Assembly: GCA_965262565.1 (NCBI GenBank) | Contig: CBDHFQ010000012.1 | Span: 1-64,000, forward strand | Origin: CBDHFQ01 sp965262565 | GTDB taxonomy: Bacteria > Bacteroidota > Bacteroidia > J057 | DNA length: 64,000 nucleotides | Direction: 5' to 3' | Shown: piece after piece, positions 29,653 through 38,682 of the stretch | How positions within the stretch are numbered: the stretch's first letter is position 1 | Layout: each line of letters opens with the position of its first letter | Translations under genes and position numbers: made by a program | Notes under the pieces: generated by a model | The model's input: the letters and a program-made list of their open reading frames with translations, nothing else | What the model was told of the DNA's origin: nothing | The model's database searches: none

Positions 29653-31230
29653 CTGCTGAACATAGTTCATCGCCTCTTCCATTTCTCCTTCAGTATCGAA
29701 GTATCTACTCCGTGCTATTTCTTGATTGTTGCCAGCGATGAGAATAAAGTAGTATTTTCCATCTTCTTCTTTTCTTGCAAATCTCTCTTCAATAGAACCG
29801 TTTTTAATAACGGACTTAATTCCATTATCTCTTCCATTAGTAGATTTATAACCTTCACTGAACAATAAAGCTTGCCCGTCCTCACCATTAAAATGGAAAT
29901 AATATTCAGCATTTTTATCACTTTGGAAGGACTCGAATCCAGCTTGATTGGAAGTAGATGGTTGCGCTAAATCGTATAGATTGTACACTTTTTCACTTCC
30001 TTCCTTGTCTACTAAGGCTGTTTCTTCTTCTTCCGGTAAATTTAATGTGAATGACTCTGTAGAAGTTGTTGCAGGTAAATTGACATTGTAAGTCTCCGCA
30101 TAATTTATCACTTCAGACTTAACATATGCTAGGATCTTTTCTAGGCTTTCTCTATCCGTAAAGTTATTACTTCTGGCAATTTCCTGTCTGTTTCCCGCTT
30201 TTAAGACAAAGTAATAAGTTCCCTCTGTTTCTTTTATTTCGTAACGATTATCAATTATTCCATTTTTAATAACAGATTTAATTCCGTTATCTCTTGATCT
30301 TGAGGAAGCGTAGCCTTCACTAAATAAAATGGCATTACCTTCTGGATCGTTAAAATGAAAATAGTATTGTTTATTATCTTGATTCCTGAATTGTTCAAAA
30401 CCTGCCTGACCTGAAGTAGAAGGTTGGGTAAGTATATATTCATTGACCGATTTAGGCTTTCTCTCTTTCTTTTCAACAGCAAATTGTGGCTTGTAAGTAG
30501 GAATGAGTTGTTGAAGCTTTTGTATTTCAATATCAATCAACTCTGGATTATCAAATGGTTTGCTTCTGGCTATTTCTTGACCATTTTTCGCTTTTATAAT
30601 GAAATAATATACACCATTACGTTCAATAGTTTCATACCTGTCGGGATTAGCACTATTGTTAATTACTACTCTAATTCTCTTATCTCTTTTTCCTGCTGTG
30701 GGAAATGATCTACTGTAAATCAAAGGATTTCCATCATCATCATTAAAGTGAAAATAGTGTTCACCTGTGTCATCACCTTGAAATGGTTCAAATCCTTTTT
30801 GTCCTGTAGGTGAGAGTCGATTGAAATCGTAGAAGTCATCATAATTTACTTCTTTCATGAAAGCTGGGGTATTTCCAGCAGTTGTAGTTGGAGAAGTAGT
30901 CGAGAAGGTGACTTCAAAGTTTTCTGTTGTATTTGCCTCAGCATTTAGTGAGGCGATGGTTTGTTGAATGAGATCTTCAGAAGGGAAAGGTTGGCTTAGG
31001 TTTAAGATATTACCAGTAGTATCTCTTAATCTAAAATAGTAGTTATCGTCCTCTTGAAAGATTTCAAAATTTTCAGCCTGTCGCAGTTGCTGAATAACGT
31101 CCCTTATATTTGCAACACATGCTTCCCTATCTGGAAAGGTGGGACTAGTTAGAATGAGTTGGTCGTCATTAGACACGAGCTGATACTGGAAAGTATCATC
31201 ATTGTCCAATTTGTACATTCGAAATCTCAT
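28477..31230 (-). CDS. 5' part of giant YegP/DUF1508-repeat protein (frameshifted at its end)
   Basis: 917 codons from the natural start at 31230. There is no signal peptide. Seven modules resemble the two-lobed YegP/DUF1508 fold. One lobe is of the kind YYFHFNDPEGNAFLFSEGY followed by RDNGLRSVIKNASLEERY, the other YYFTLLAGNKQEIARSKYF, very like E. coli YegP. Modules are joined by short linkers with PETDLPEQ and STPTPSKR. The frame ends abnormally in RSVLKTLL where the sister copies read RSVIKNASLEERY. The cause is one missing T (plus strand) between 28494 and 28495. The intact gene would be 24635-31230, about 2198 aa with about 13 modules, a membrane helix and an OmpA domain. The role of YegP domains is unknown. 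Confidence 0.88.
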   Translation of the reverse strand: MRFRMYKLDNDDTFQYQLVSNDDQLILTSPTFPDREACVANIRDVIQQLRQAENFEIFQEDDNYYFRLRDTTGNILNLSQPFPSEDLIQQTIASLNAEANTTENFEVTFSTTSPTTTAGNTPAFMKEVNYDDFYDFNRLSPTGQKGFEPFQGDDTGEHYFHFNDDDGNPLIYSRSFPTAGKRDKRIRVVINNSANPDRYETIERNGVYYFIIKAKNGQEIARSKPFDNPELIDIEIQKLQQLIPTYKPQFAVEKKERKPKSVNEYILTQPSTSGQAGFEQFRNQDNKQYYFHFNDPEGNAILFSEGYASSRSRDNGIKSVIKNGIIDNRYEIKETEGTYYFVLKAGNRQEIARSNNFTDRESLEKILAYVKSEVINYAETYNVNLPATTSTESFTLNLPEEEETALVDKEGSEKVYNLYDLAQPSTSNQAGFESFQSDKNAEYYFHFNGEDGQALLFSEGYKSTNGRDNGIKSVIKNGSIEERFARKEEDGKYYFILIAGNNQEIARSRYFDTEGEMEEAMNYVQQRSPFYATTYNVPETDLPEQAIAFLAASTPTPSKRVVDQYDFSQASTSQLPGFETFKSDKDQEHYFHFNDPEGNAFLFSEGYKAPAGRDNGLRSVIKNASLEERYLRHQEDDKYYFTLLAGNKQEIARSKYFDNEEERDNAIAYLQQRSPFYATTYNVPETDLPEQAIAFLAASTPTPSKRVVDQYDFSQASTSQLPGFETFKSDKDQEHYFHFNDPEGNAFLFSEGYKAPAGRDNGLRSVIKNASLEERYLRHQEDDKYYFTLLAGNKQEIARSKYFDNEEERDNAIAYLQQRSPFYATTYNVPETDLPEQAIAFLAASTPTPSKRVVDQYDFSQASTSQLPGFETFKSDKDQEHYFHFNDPEGNAFLFSEGYKAPAGRDNGLRSVLKTLL

Positions 31231-31584
31231 AGTGTTTCAGGGTTTTAGCAGTTTTGCTAGCGGTTTATGCAATTTTATGAAAATTTCACTTATATCATAA
31301 AAAGGAGTATATAGATTAATTGTTTATTAATGTTCGTTCTTATTAATTAACCAATTTATGAACTGGACTGCATTAAGATATTAAATGGAAATAAGAAAAG
31401 GCAAATTGAGATCTATCTTATCACATGATCCAGTTTAATACTTAGGAAGTATTTCTGTTGATGAGGTCACAATTAATAACTACTGAATCCCAACAGATCT
31501 AGTTTTGGATAAAAAATGAAGAAAAAAAGCTAAAAATGTGAGTATGCTAAAAAGATAGGAGAATATTTAAATGGGGAATAATAA
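31231..31584. other. Intergenic region upstream of the giant gene
   Basis: 354 AT-rich bases between the 100-aa gene and the giant gene, both on the minus strand. The promoter of the giant gene should be here. No match to TAnnTTTG was clear near 31231-31330, which leaves room for a different sigma factor such as the neighbouring ECF sigma; this is speculation. Confidence 0.45.
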
Positions 31585-31887
31585 TCAAGAAATGACGTTT
31601 AGGTGAGCATTTAATGAATTACTGAGTTGATGGTCAATGTCTTGTAGAAAAAAGTTGATATCTGGGACTGATTGAGTTTGGGGTTGGGAAAAAAGGTGGG
31701 AAAGCCCAAGTACTGCTTCTTTTTCGTAGGGATGTTTTTTCAAATATTCACTGACTAAATGTATTTCTTCTGGGGTCATATTTCCAGATACATATGCTAT
31801 CATGTTCTCTACAGATAATTGTTCTATATGTTCCAATGTCCTCACATCCATAATCCAAATATTATTAGCAGATGAGTTACTGGTCAT
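31585..31887 (-). CDS. Small anti-sigma-like protein
   Basis: A 100-aa protein 41 bases downstream of the sigma factor gene. The middle part, LSVENMIAYVSGNMTPEEIH followed by VSEYLKKHPYEKEAVLGL, matches the short helical N-terminal segment found in many Bacteroidota anti-sigma and envelope proteins (acidic 'MTPEE', 'P.....A..GL'). There it is normally followed by a membrane helix and a periplasmic domain. Here the protein ends after a further 45 polar residues with no membrane segment, so it is either a cytoplasmic inhibitor or a shortened relative. A role in holding the adjacent ECF sigma is inferred from position and this segment. Confidence 0.65.
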   Translation of the reverse strand: MTSNSSANNIWIMDVRTLEHIEQLSVENMIAYVSGNMTPEEIHLVSEYLKKHPYEKEAVLGLSHLFSQPQTQSVPDINFFLQDIDHQLSNSLNAHLNVIS

Positions 31888-31928
31888 TTAATGGCTCTAG
31901 TAAAGATTCCATTAATAACCAGTAACCT

Positions 31929-32531
31929 TTATTCTGAAAAATATAATCCATCATTTGTGAGCAAACGTTTAAATTCTTTTTTAGCTAAACAGCGATTATC
32001 TTTTACCCATTTGGTTGTTTTATTAAGTCTAACCGCTATTTCTGGATTCTTATATCCTTGATAAGCTAATACCAGAATTCTCCTGTGTGCTACTTTCTTT
32101 ACACGTTTTAAGCAAGAAACCATTTTATCAACATCTTCGCCTGCGTGAAGTTCATAAGCACTTACTGTGTAGGGCTTAATTTCTTCTTCCATAATCTCAG
32201 CTCTTCTTCTTGTATTTCGGTTTCCGCTTCTCCAAATATTCTTCGCAAATTGTGCTGCCCAAACAAAGAAATTATCTATTTCGATATGTGCAACATTACT
32301 GCCTTTTTCCAGGATTTTTATAGAGACCTCCTGAACAATATCTTTAGCCTTATCAGGATCTCTGACCCAATTGTTGACAACCAGGTATAGCTTTAATTGG
32401 TGGCGCTGAAAAAGCGTGCCAAAAGCTTTTCGATCTCCCTGATGATATGCTTTCCAAAGCTCATTATCAGTTAATGATAAGTAATTCTTCTTTGATTTGT
32501 TTTTTTGATTGTAAATTTTTTGCGCTGTCAT
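31929..32531 (-). CDS. ECF-type RNA polymerase sigma factor
   Basis: A 200-aa sigma-70 family protein. Region 2 begins at LTDNELWKAYHQGDRKAFGT and contains RDPDKAKDIVQEVSIKILEK. The -10 recognition part follows (VWAAQFAKNIWRSGNRNTRR). Region 4 is LAYQGYKNPEIAVRLNKTTK and WVKDNRCLAKKEFKRLL, a helix-turn-helix. The length and lack of region 3 fit the ECF class. Its start overlaps the 134-aa ORF upstream by 65 bases; the ATG at 32531 gives a short basic tail before region 2. It sits between the CHAT-NACHT-WD40 gene and the giant repeat gene, all in one direction. Confidence 0.88.
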   Translation of the reverse strand: MTAQKIYNQKNKSKKNYLSLTDNELWKAYHQGDRKAFGTLFQRHQLKLYLVVNNWVRDPDKAKDIVQEVSIKILEKGSNVAHIEIDNFFVWAAQFAKNIWRSGNRNTRRRAEIMEEEIKPYTVSAYELHAGEDVDKMVSCLKRVKKVAHRRILVLAYQGYKNPEIAVRLNKTTKWVKDNRCLAKKEFKRLLTNDGLYFSE

Positions 32532-32871
32532 ACTGCAGATGATTTTTTTCCTTAATGTGATCTTTCAGTTTGAATAATCGAATGAGTTGTTTCATCCATA
32601 GTAAAATATGGACACGCCCTTTTTCTATAAATGCTAAGAGTCGTAATCTCTTTACATCTACCTCTTGATGGACGCTCTCTAGGAAAATATCTGAGTATGA
32701 ATATGCCATGTTACCCAGATAAATTTTCATAAGCTTTCCAAATTCAACCTGACAATTTGTGCCATTGAAAAGCTGTGTGAACTGTACAGTTCTGCTCGGA
32801 GTGATATTCCAATTTTCAGAGCTGGAGACTGCAAAAAAGATTGTGTTTGAAAACTTATCTGAAGTGAACAT
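32467..32871 (-). CDS. Hypothetical small protein overlapping the sigma gene
   Basis: A 134-codon frame that starts 163 bases past the stop of the CHAT-NACHT-WD40 gene and ends inside the first 65 bases of the sigma gene. Its composition is protein-like in the first 110 residues (VDVKRLRLLAFIEKGRVHIL; WMKQLIRLFKL), with a Lys-rich end. There is no signal peptide and no family that I recognise. It fills a 500-base stretch otherwise without a gene, which favours it being real. The length of the overlap argues for caution. If real, a CHAT substrate or sigma inhibitor would be a testable idea, not a conclusion. Confidence 0.5.
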   Translation of the reverse strand: MFTSDKFSNTIFFAVSSSENWNITPSRTVQFTQLFNGTNCQVEFGKLMKIYLGNMAYSYSDIFLESVHQEVDVKRLRLLAFIEKGRVHILLWMKQLIRLFKLKDHIKEKNHLQYDSAKNLQSKKQIKEELLIIN

Positions 32872-33034
32872 GGTAATGTATTACGTTATAAGTTAAGCAA
32901 ATGACATAGTAAAAATACTACATCTTCCCATACAATAAAGTAATTTCTTAAACTCCGGAAAGGTCGGAAAAAAATTTAAAAAAATAATAATGAGAAACCT
33001 CTTTGTAGTAATTTGTAGTAAGAGGAGTAAATTT

Positions 33035-36000
33035 TTATAAAGAAGGCTGAGCTGTATTCAAGGTCAGATTCCAGTGGGCTCCATGTTGCTTGAAAAGGTC
33101 TGCATTTCTGGTAGATACTTCACTATCATGATGTAAGTGATTAAATTTACATCCTTGAGTCCATATACCCGGTATGTGTTCGAATACAGTTAAACAAGTT
33201 GATGTTTTCAAGGACCATCTACGAATAGTTCCATCGTAACCGGTAGAGAAAAACTCTTGTTGGTTTGGATGTAATGATAGGGCCCTAACCCAACCTTTAT
33301 GATCATTGAAGCTCCTTATGATATCCTTAGTCTGAATAGATGTCAAATGTATACTGCCATCAGAAGCTGCAGAAAGGAACAACTTGTCTTCGGGAATTAA
33401 AATCAGTGAATAAATGGGTTTATTATGAGGTTGGAACGTCGCCAGACACCTTTCATCTGTGATAGACCATAATTTCACAGTTCCTTTGCCATCTCCGGTA
33501 AGCATCATGTCATTTTCTTCATGGAATGCCAGGGTTCTAATACCTGACTCGTGGCCTTCCCATTTCGATAATAACTTACCACTAGTAAGAGACCATACGC
33601 AAATAGTGCTATCCAGACTGGTAGAAATAATTTTATCTCCATTTGGATGATACAATACTCCTGTGACATTATTCCCATGTCCCATGAATAAGTTCAATAC
33701 CTTACCTGATTTAATGTCCCAATGAATAATGTGATTATCATTGGAAGCTGAGATAAAATCTAATTGGTTTTTACTTACGGCTAATGCCCGAACTTCTGCT
33801 TCATGTCCTTGAAAGGTATACAAACAAAGACCTCCATAGGTATCCCACAATTTTATAGTTTTATCACTGGAAGCGGATAATAAATATTTTCCCTTTTCCA
33901 GTATAGCAAGGGCTCTTACTGATTTTGAATGGCCTTCAAAGACGTATTCGCATGACTGTTGCTTGAGATTCCATACTTTTATAGTACCTGTTGAAGTCCC
34001 TACCCATAATCGTTCCCCATTAGGGTGACACTCAAGTGTATGTAGCCAGGGGGTGTACCCTGGAAGTTTTTGATGACTATCACCACTTTTTAACGACCAG
34101 GACCTAATACTCATATCTTCACTTCCAGAAATTAATCTGGAACCTCTTTCGAAAAAGGCGAGGTCATAAATTTTACCTTGATGTCCTTTTAGTGATTGGA
34201 TAACTTCATTTCTAGAAATGTTCCAATATTCAATTAATCCATTTTTATGGCCTACAAAAAAACCACTCCCATCATGATGCCAAGAGAGCGAATATGCATC
34301 GTAATATTCATCGCCAAATAACATCGGAGCTAAAATGTTCTGCAAATCATCAAAATTCCATATTTTTACAGGGCTATTTTTTCCAGCAGATATCCATTTA
34401 TTTTCAAAAGGATGATAGTTGATAGATCGTATACTAAATGGATGCGCTTGAAAATGATGGAGATACTGGCCATCAGATAGCTTCCAAAAATGGAGATAGC
34501 CTTTATTGTCTCCTGCTATTATCAAATCTAAGGCAGGGTTGATATCAAGGCAGAGTAATCTGGCATTGTCAGTAGTTACATATATTTTTAGGGGAATCCC
34601 CTTTTTAGGATCCCATTTAATCAATGTTCCATCTTTAGAAGAAGAGACAAACCAGTTTCCACCTATATCCCACACAATTTCTGTGATTTGTCCTTTATGA
34701 CCTGAAAAGGTTTGTATACAAGTTGAGGTAGGAAGCTCCCACAGACAAATAGTTCTGTCAGATGAGCCAGATAATAGTTGATAATCAAATGGATGGTATG
34801 CTAAAGCAGAGACAGAGCTTCTGTGATTTTCAAGTGTATTCAGGCATTCCCCTGTTTCAAAAGACCAAATTTTTACGGTCCTGTCAGATCCCCCGGAAGC
34901 AAACTCTTTTCCACTTTGCCAAAAGGTCGTCACATACACAGCTCCCTTGTGTCCGTTGGGTAAAAAAGAATTATCATTTAGCAGAGAACCTGAAAAATCA
35001 GCTGCTACATGTGAAGATCCGTTGATCTTGGAACAACTGACGGAGTTAAAATCAATTCTTCTTAAATTAAGATAAGATAGGTTCAGGCCACTTAAATCTT
35101 TGCGTACCTCTTTCCAGATACTAATAATATTCCATACCGCATACTCCAATTCTTCTTCAGCAAATCTGTTTCTACACACAGTAAGCATTTCTCCTAAAAG
35201 AGTAGGGGGAATGGGGGATACGTACCACATTTCTTCGGAAGCGATCCACTTAGGTTTGTGGTGATGTTCTCCTTCAATTTCACCGATCATTTTCCGCAAT
35301 GAGTATGGTAAAGGTCTTTCTCTTAACACCTGAGGAATTTCATGGAGATCTACAGCTTTCTGAATTTCATTTAATATGTGAACAGCAGCAAAGAAGTCCC
35401 TAAAATTCCGATGTGAAAAGCGGAGGAACCCGAGTTCTTCTAAAATGAATTTTAATTCGTCTTTACATATTTGTAATAACTTTAAAAACCTCCTTGTGGC
35501 AGATATAAAGTCAAGCTTTCCTAAGTGAAAGGCTTCCACACAGTGCACATAATCTGGGTGAAGGTCAAAAAGAAAGGAACGAGCGTATTGTTCATCTTCA
35601 AATTTCTCCAGGAAATCATTTATATGTTGTTTGAAAATTTTTGGATTTAGCTCTGTTTGATGATTAAGCTCCATATGATAAGCTATGTAGGGAAGCAAAT
35701 GCTTCTGAATGAAATGGTAAGGTTGCAATTCCTCCCATGAGTATTGATGCTTATACCGGATGGATGCGAGCCTGGCTTCTGCAAAATTCCACAACAGTTC
35801 ACCTACAGATTCCATGTTTGGCTTAAAATCCAGTTCAAATTGTTGGGACCACCTTCCTCTCGCATCAGCATAGGTGATGTATAAGTTTAACATCATAGGA
35901 TTACAGAGAATCCTTGTAAGTTCAGGGAAAACTGGCATTGGGATTTTAAAATCCTTTAAGTGATCCTTTACGGTACCCTCTGTTAAAGGCTGTAATTCCA

Positions 36001-37345
36001 GGTGATGAAAATGACTCGACCATTGAAATTTTAGCACATGCCGGCTACTAATTACTAACTGTAGCCCTTTTTTCTGAGATAGTAATTGCATCTCTCGAAA
36101 AATTTGACCTTTGTCTATCCTATCGTCTATAATCAGATCATCATAACCATCTAATAGGAGGATGAAAAAAGGCTTTTGATCGGGAAAGGTAAGGTCGCAA
36201 AGCGTCAGGAACTCCTTTTCAGCATTTGGATTTGACGCATCAGGGAAATATTGTTGAATAATTTTTTGAATAATCGTCCTTGGACTTCTGTTATGGTCTA
36301 TGGGGTTGAACTTATCCAGAGGAACGAAAAGGGGAATAGGGCTGTAATGATCGGAATTGGTAACGAACATGTGCCACAATCGAAGCATTGAAAGGGTTTT
36401 TCCCGCACCCCCTTGTCCAGTAAGGAAGGTATGATGGTATTTTTGTGCCCAAAGAGCACTTAAACAAGAAAAAAGAGATACATCTTCAGACCTTTCTTTT
36501 TCCTGACCTTCGGAATTTATGTACAGTGTTAGAGGAGTTTGGATAAAGTTTCCTTCGGCTTGCTGGTTTTCCTCCGATTTTTTAGTGATTCGTACATATC
36601 TGAATCTTCCATTGGGGCCAATAAGAAATTCGAAGTATTTAAGAGAGCTCTCTTTCAATTGCTGTAAAATAAAGGAAGATCTCAACCTTCTCGGTACGGT
36701 AGGTTGATCTGGATGTTCTCTAATAAACCATTTCCATGCTAGGGAGGAAACGTTAAAGGAAGGTTTGTCTTCCCATGTAAGCGTTCTAACCTCACTAATA
36801 ACAATTGGAGCATCGGAACTACTTACTTGCAGAGCATGTTTAGCCTGTTGAAAAGCGTTACCTATATCAGGATCTTTAGAAAGTTCTCTATAGAAGTAGG
36901 TTGCGAAGGTAAAAGCTCTCTGATCCTGAATAGGTCGTTCTGTAGCAATAATGTGATCAATCTTTTCTTCCAAGAGCTCCTGAATTTGGCCTCCAGTAGA
37001 ACATCCATTGAGAAAGACAAATTGGAAATTTTGCTGATGGGATAGAAACTTGGCCAGGGAATTTGTATCGGCATTCCCATTCATCAGCATGAGTGTTTCA
37101 CTATCTGCATGTCCTCCATAATGCAAAGCAACGATACGATTTTCCAAGTCCGGGTGTCGAAATTTTTCTATGACGTCATCCACGGAAGCATTTGGAATGG
37201 AGATCACTTCAAACCATGGATTCCCTTGAAAAGTAGAACTAATCTCCTTCATTTCTTGATTGAGAAAATCCAGATGCCTGTTTTTGTAATATTCATTTGC
37301 GAAAATGAGAAGAATTACGGGACGACGTACCATATACCAAAACAT
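33035..37345 (-). CDS. CHAT-NACHT-WD40 STAND protein (caspase-like protease, NTPase, two beta-propellers)
   Basis: A 1436-aa protein in three parts. Residues 1-180 are a CHAT/caspase-like protease with the His-Cys dyad His79 in ALHYGGHADSE and Cys115 in FLNGCSTGGQ. Residues about 290-480 are a NACHT NTPase with Walker A TGQGGAGKT (309-317) and Walker B FILLLDGYDDL (394-404), followed by a helical arm to about 780. Residues about 810-1415 hold 14 WD40 repeats (for example SGGSDRTVKIW, SASSDKTIKLW), enough for two seven-bladed propellers. In STAND proteins the repeats sense a trigger, the NTPase oligomerises and the N-terminal effector is switched on. It may start at Met5 (37333). Downstream lie a small ORF and an ECF sigma gene. 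Confidence 0.92.
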   Translation of the reverse strand: MFWYMVRRPVILLIFANEYYKNRHLDFLNQEMKEISSTFQGNPWFEVISIPNASVDDVIEKFRHPDLENRIVALHYGGHADSETLMLMNGNADTNSLAKFLSHQQNFQFVFLNGCSTGGQIQELLEEKIDHIIATERPIQDQRAFTFATYFYRELSKDPDIGNAFQQAKHALQVSSSDAPIVISEVRTLTWEDKPSFNVSSLAWKWFIREHPDQPTVPRRLRSSFILQQLKESSLKYFEFLIGPNGRFRYVRITKKSEENQQAEGNFIQTPLTLYINSEGQEKERSEDVSLFSCLSALWAQKYHHTFLTGQGGAGKTLSMLRLWHMFVTNSDHYSPIPLFVPLDKFNPIDHNRSPRTIIQKIIQQYFPDASNPNAEKEFLTLCDLTFPDQKPFFILLLDGYDDLIIDDRIDKGQIFREMQLLSQKKGLQLVISSRHVLKFQWSSHFHHLELQPLTEGTVKDHLKDFKIPMPVFPELTRILCNPMMLNLYITYADARGRWSQQFELDFKPNMESVGELLWNFAEARLASIRYKHQYSWEELQPYHFIQKHLLPYIAYHMELNHQTELNPKIFKQHINDFLEKFEDEQYARSFLFDLHPDYVHCVEAFHLGKLDFISATRRFLKLLQICKDELKFILEELGFLRFSHRNFRDFFAAVHILNEIQKAVDLHEIPQVLRERPLPYSLRKMIGEIEGEHHHKPKWIASEEMWYVSPIPPTLLGEMLTVCRNRFAEEELEYAVWNIISIWKEVRKDLSGLNLSYLNLRRIDFNSVSCSKINGSSHVAADFSGSLLNDNSFLPNGHKGAVYVTTFWQSGKEFASGGSDRTVKIWSFETGECLNTLENHRSSVSALAYHPFDYQLLSGSSDRTICLWELPTSTCIQTFSGHKGQITEIVWDIGGNWFVSSSKDGTLIKWDPKKGIPLKIYVTTDNARLLCLDINPALDLIIAGDNKGYLHFWKLSDGQYLHHFQAHPFSIRSINYHPFENKWISAGKNSPVKIWNFDDLQNILAPMLFGDEYYDAYSLSWHHDGSGFFVGHKNGLIEYWNISRNEVIQSLKGHQGKIYDLAFFERGSRLISGSEDMSIRSWSLKSGDSHQKLPGYTPWLHTLECHPNGERLWVGTSTGTIKVWNLKQQSCEYVFEGHSKSVRALAILEKGKYLLSASSDKTIKLWDTYGGLCLYTFQGHEAEVRALAVSKNQLDFISASNDNHIIHWDIKSGKVLNLFMGHGNNVTGVLYHPNGDKIISTSLDSTICVWSLTSGKLLSKWEGHESGIRTLAFHEENDMMLTGDGKGTVKLWSITDERCLATFQPHNKPIYSLILIPEDKLFLSAASDGSIHLTSIQTKDIIRSFNDHKGWVRALSLHPNQQEFFSTGYDGTIRRWSLKTSTCLTVFEHIPGIWTQGCKFNHLHHDSEVSTRNADLFKQHGAHWNLTLNTAQPSL

Positions 37346-37414
37346 TAATCATACATGTAGCCAAAGAAGGATACTATTACCTTGAAGTAAGCTAAATAGG
37401 TTAATATAAGCATT

Positions 37415-37442
37415 AAAGCCAATCTCCGTAAAGATTGGCTTT
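37415..37442 (-). terminator. Terminator of the ribosomal protein operon
   Basis: AAAGCCAATCT (37415-37425) pairs with AGATTGGCTTT (37432-37442) around a 6-base loop, 45 bases after the rpsB stop. The T tail on the minus strand is weak, but the stem is perfect over 11 bp. It separates rpsB from the CHAT-NACHT-WD40 gene. Confidence 0.75.
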
Positions 37443-37486
37443 AATAAAACATTAGTTAAATGTTGTTTTAGCTTAGACGCGTTATA

Positions 37487-38251
37487 CTATTGATCTTTAA
37501 CTTCTACTTCTTCTTTTTTCTGGCGTTCTGCTTCTTTTCTGATTTTTTCTTCTTCCCGTTTCTTCTTTCTTTCAGACAAACCTTCAGCGATAGATGCAGA
37601 AACTGATTCGAGTACTAGCTCAATTGACTTAATAGCATCATCGTTAGCAGGAATAGGAAAATCTACCAGATTTGGATTGCTATTTGTATCAACCATAGCA
37701 ATGGTAGGAATATTAAGCTTTCTCGCTTCTGCCACGGCAATATGTTCTTTCTTAATATCTACTATAAAAAGAGCTGATGGGAGCCTGTTTAATTCTGCGA
37801 TTCCCTTAAGTACTTTTTCCAGTTTTGCCTTTTCTCTGGTTAACATCAAACGCTCTTTCTTGTTAATTCGATCAAATGTACCATCAGTGGCCATTTTATC
37901 GATATTATTCATATGTTTGATGCTTTTCCTTACAGTAGAAAAGTTTGTCAACATCCCACCTAACCAACGCTCAGTTACATAGGGCATGTTAATCCTCTTA
38001 GCATGCTCTTCTACGATTACCTGAGCTTGTTTTTTGGTTGCAACAAACAATATTTTTCTGCCTGACAAAGCTAATTGGCGGCAAACTTTATTTGCCTCTT
38101 CGAGCATTCTTTTGGTCTTATTTAGATCAATGATATGAATGCCATTACGCTCCATAAAGATATATGGAGCCATATGAGGATTCCATTTCTTCTTCAAATG
38201 ACCAAAATGAACACCTGCGTCTAGTAAATTTTGATAGGTAACTTGCTCCAT
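37487..38251 (-). CDS. rpsB: 30S ribosomal protein S2
   Basis: A 254-aa protein with the S2 landmarks [40 protein letters not shown] and [20 protein letters not shown], ending in a charged Lys/Glu-rich tail ([20 protein letters not shown]) as is common in Bacteroidota. It is the third gene of rplM-rpsI-rpsB, 23 bases after rpsI, and is followed by a terminator. The elongation factor Ts gene (tsf) that usually comes next is not found here. Confidence 0.98.
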   Translation of the reverse strand: MEQVTYQNLLDAGVHFGHLKKKWNPHMAPYIFMERNGIHIIDLNKTKRMLEEANKVCRQLALSGRKILFVATKKQAQVIVEEHAKRINMPYVTERWLGGMLTNFSTVRKSIKHMNNIDKMATDGTFDRINKKERLMLTREKAKLEKVLKGIAELNRLPSALFIVDIKKEHIAVAEARKLNIPTIAMVDTNSNPNLVDFPIPANDDAIKSIELVLESVSASIAEGLSERKKKREEEKIRKEAERQKKEEVEVKDQ

Positions 38252-38274
38252 AAATTAAAAATCCCTCAGTTCGA

Positions 38275-38664
38275 TTATCTCTTGGAGAATTGTGTACTTT
38301 TTCTTGCCTTTTTCTTTCCGTATTTCTTTCGCTCCACCTTGCGTGAATCTCTGGTTAAAAATCCCGCACGTTTAAGAGGAGGCCTGTACTCTTCATTTAT
38401 TTCAATAAGTGCTCTACTTAATCCAAGTCGAATTGCTTCTGCCTGACCATTTATACCTCCACCATTCACATTTACATTTATCTCAAACTCCCCTTCACTC
38501 AACTCGAGTATTCTGAAAGGTTCTGTCACCTTCATTTGTAATACATTCACAGGCAGATAAGCCTCTAACGACTTTTTATTAATTTTAAACCCACCTGAAC
38601 CGGATTTTAAGAAAACCCTTGCAATTGATCTCTTTCTTCTTCCTACTGTAATTATCTTATCCAT
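38275..38664 (-). CDS. rpsI: 30S ribosomal protein S9
   Basis: A 129-aa protein with the family start TVGRRKRSIARVFLKSGSG, the GGGINGQAEAIRLGLSRAL core and the basic C-terminus (KYGKKKARKSTQFSKR), whose final Lys-Arg reaches the ribosomal P-site tRNA. The gene lies 18 bases after rplM and 23 bases before rpsB, in the standard operon order. Confidence 0.98.
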   Translation of the reverse strand: MDKIITVGRRKRSIARVFLKSGSGGFKINKKSLEAYLPVNVLQMKVTEPFRILELSEGEFEINVNVNGGGINGQAEAIRLGLSRALIEINEEYRPPLKRAGFLTRDSRKVERKKYGKKKARKSTQFSKR

Positions 38665-38682
38665 GTTGATACTTGCTCTATT

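Noticed and set aside
24635..37345. A type III-E CRISPR locus
   Set aside because: A CHAT protein and a sigma factor are present, but there is no gRAMP/Cas7-11, Csx30-like pair, Cas1/Cas2 or repeat-spacer array.
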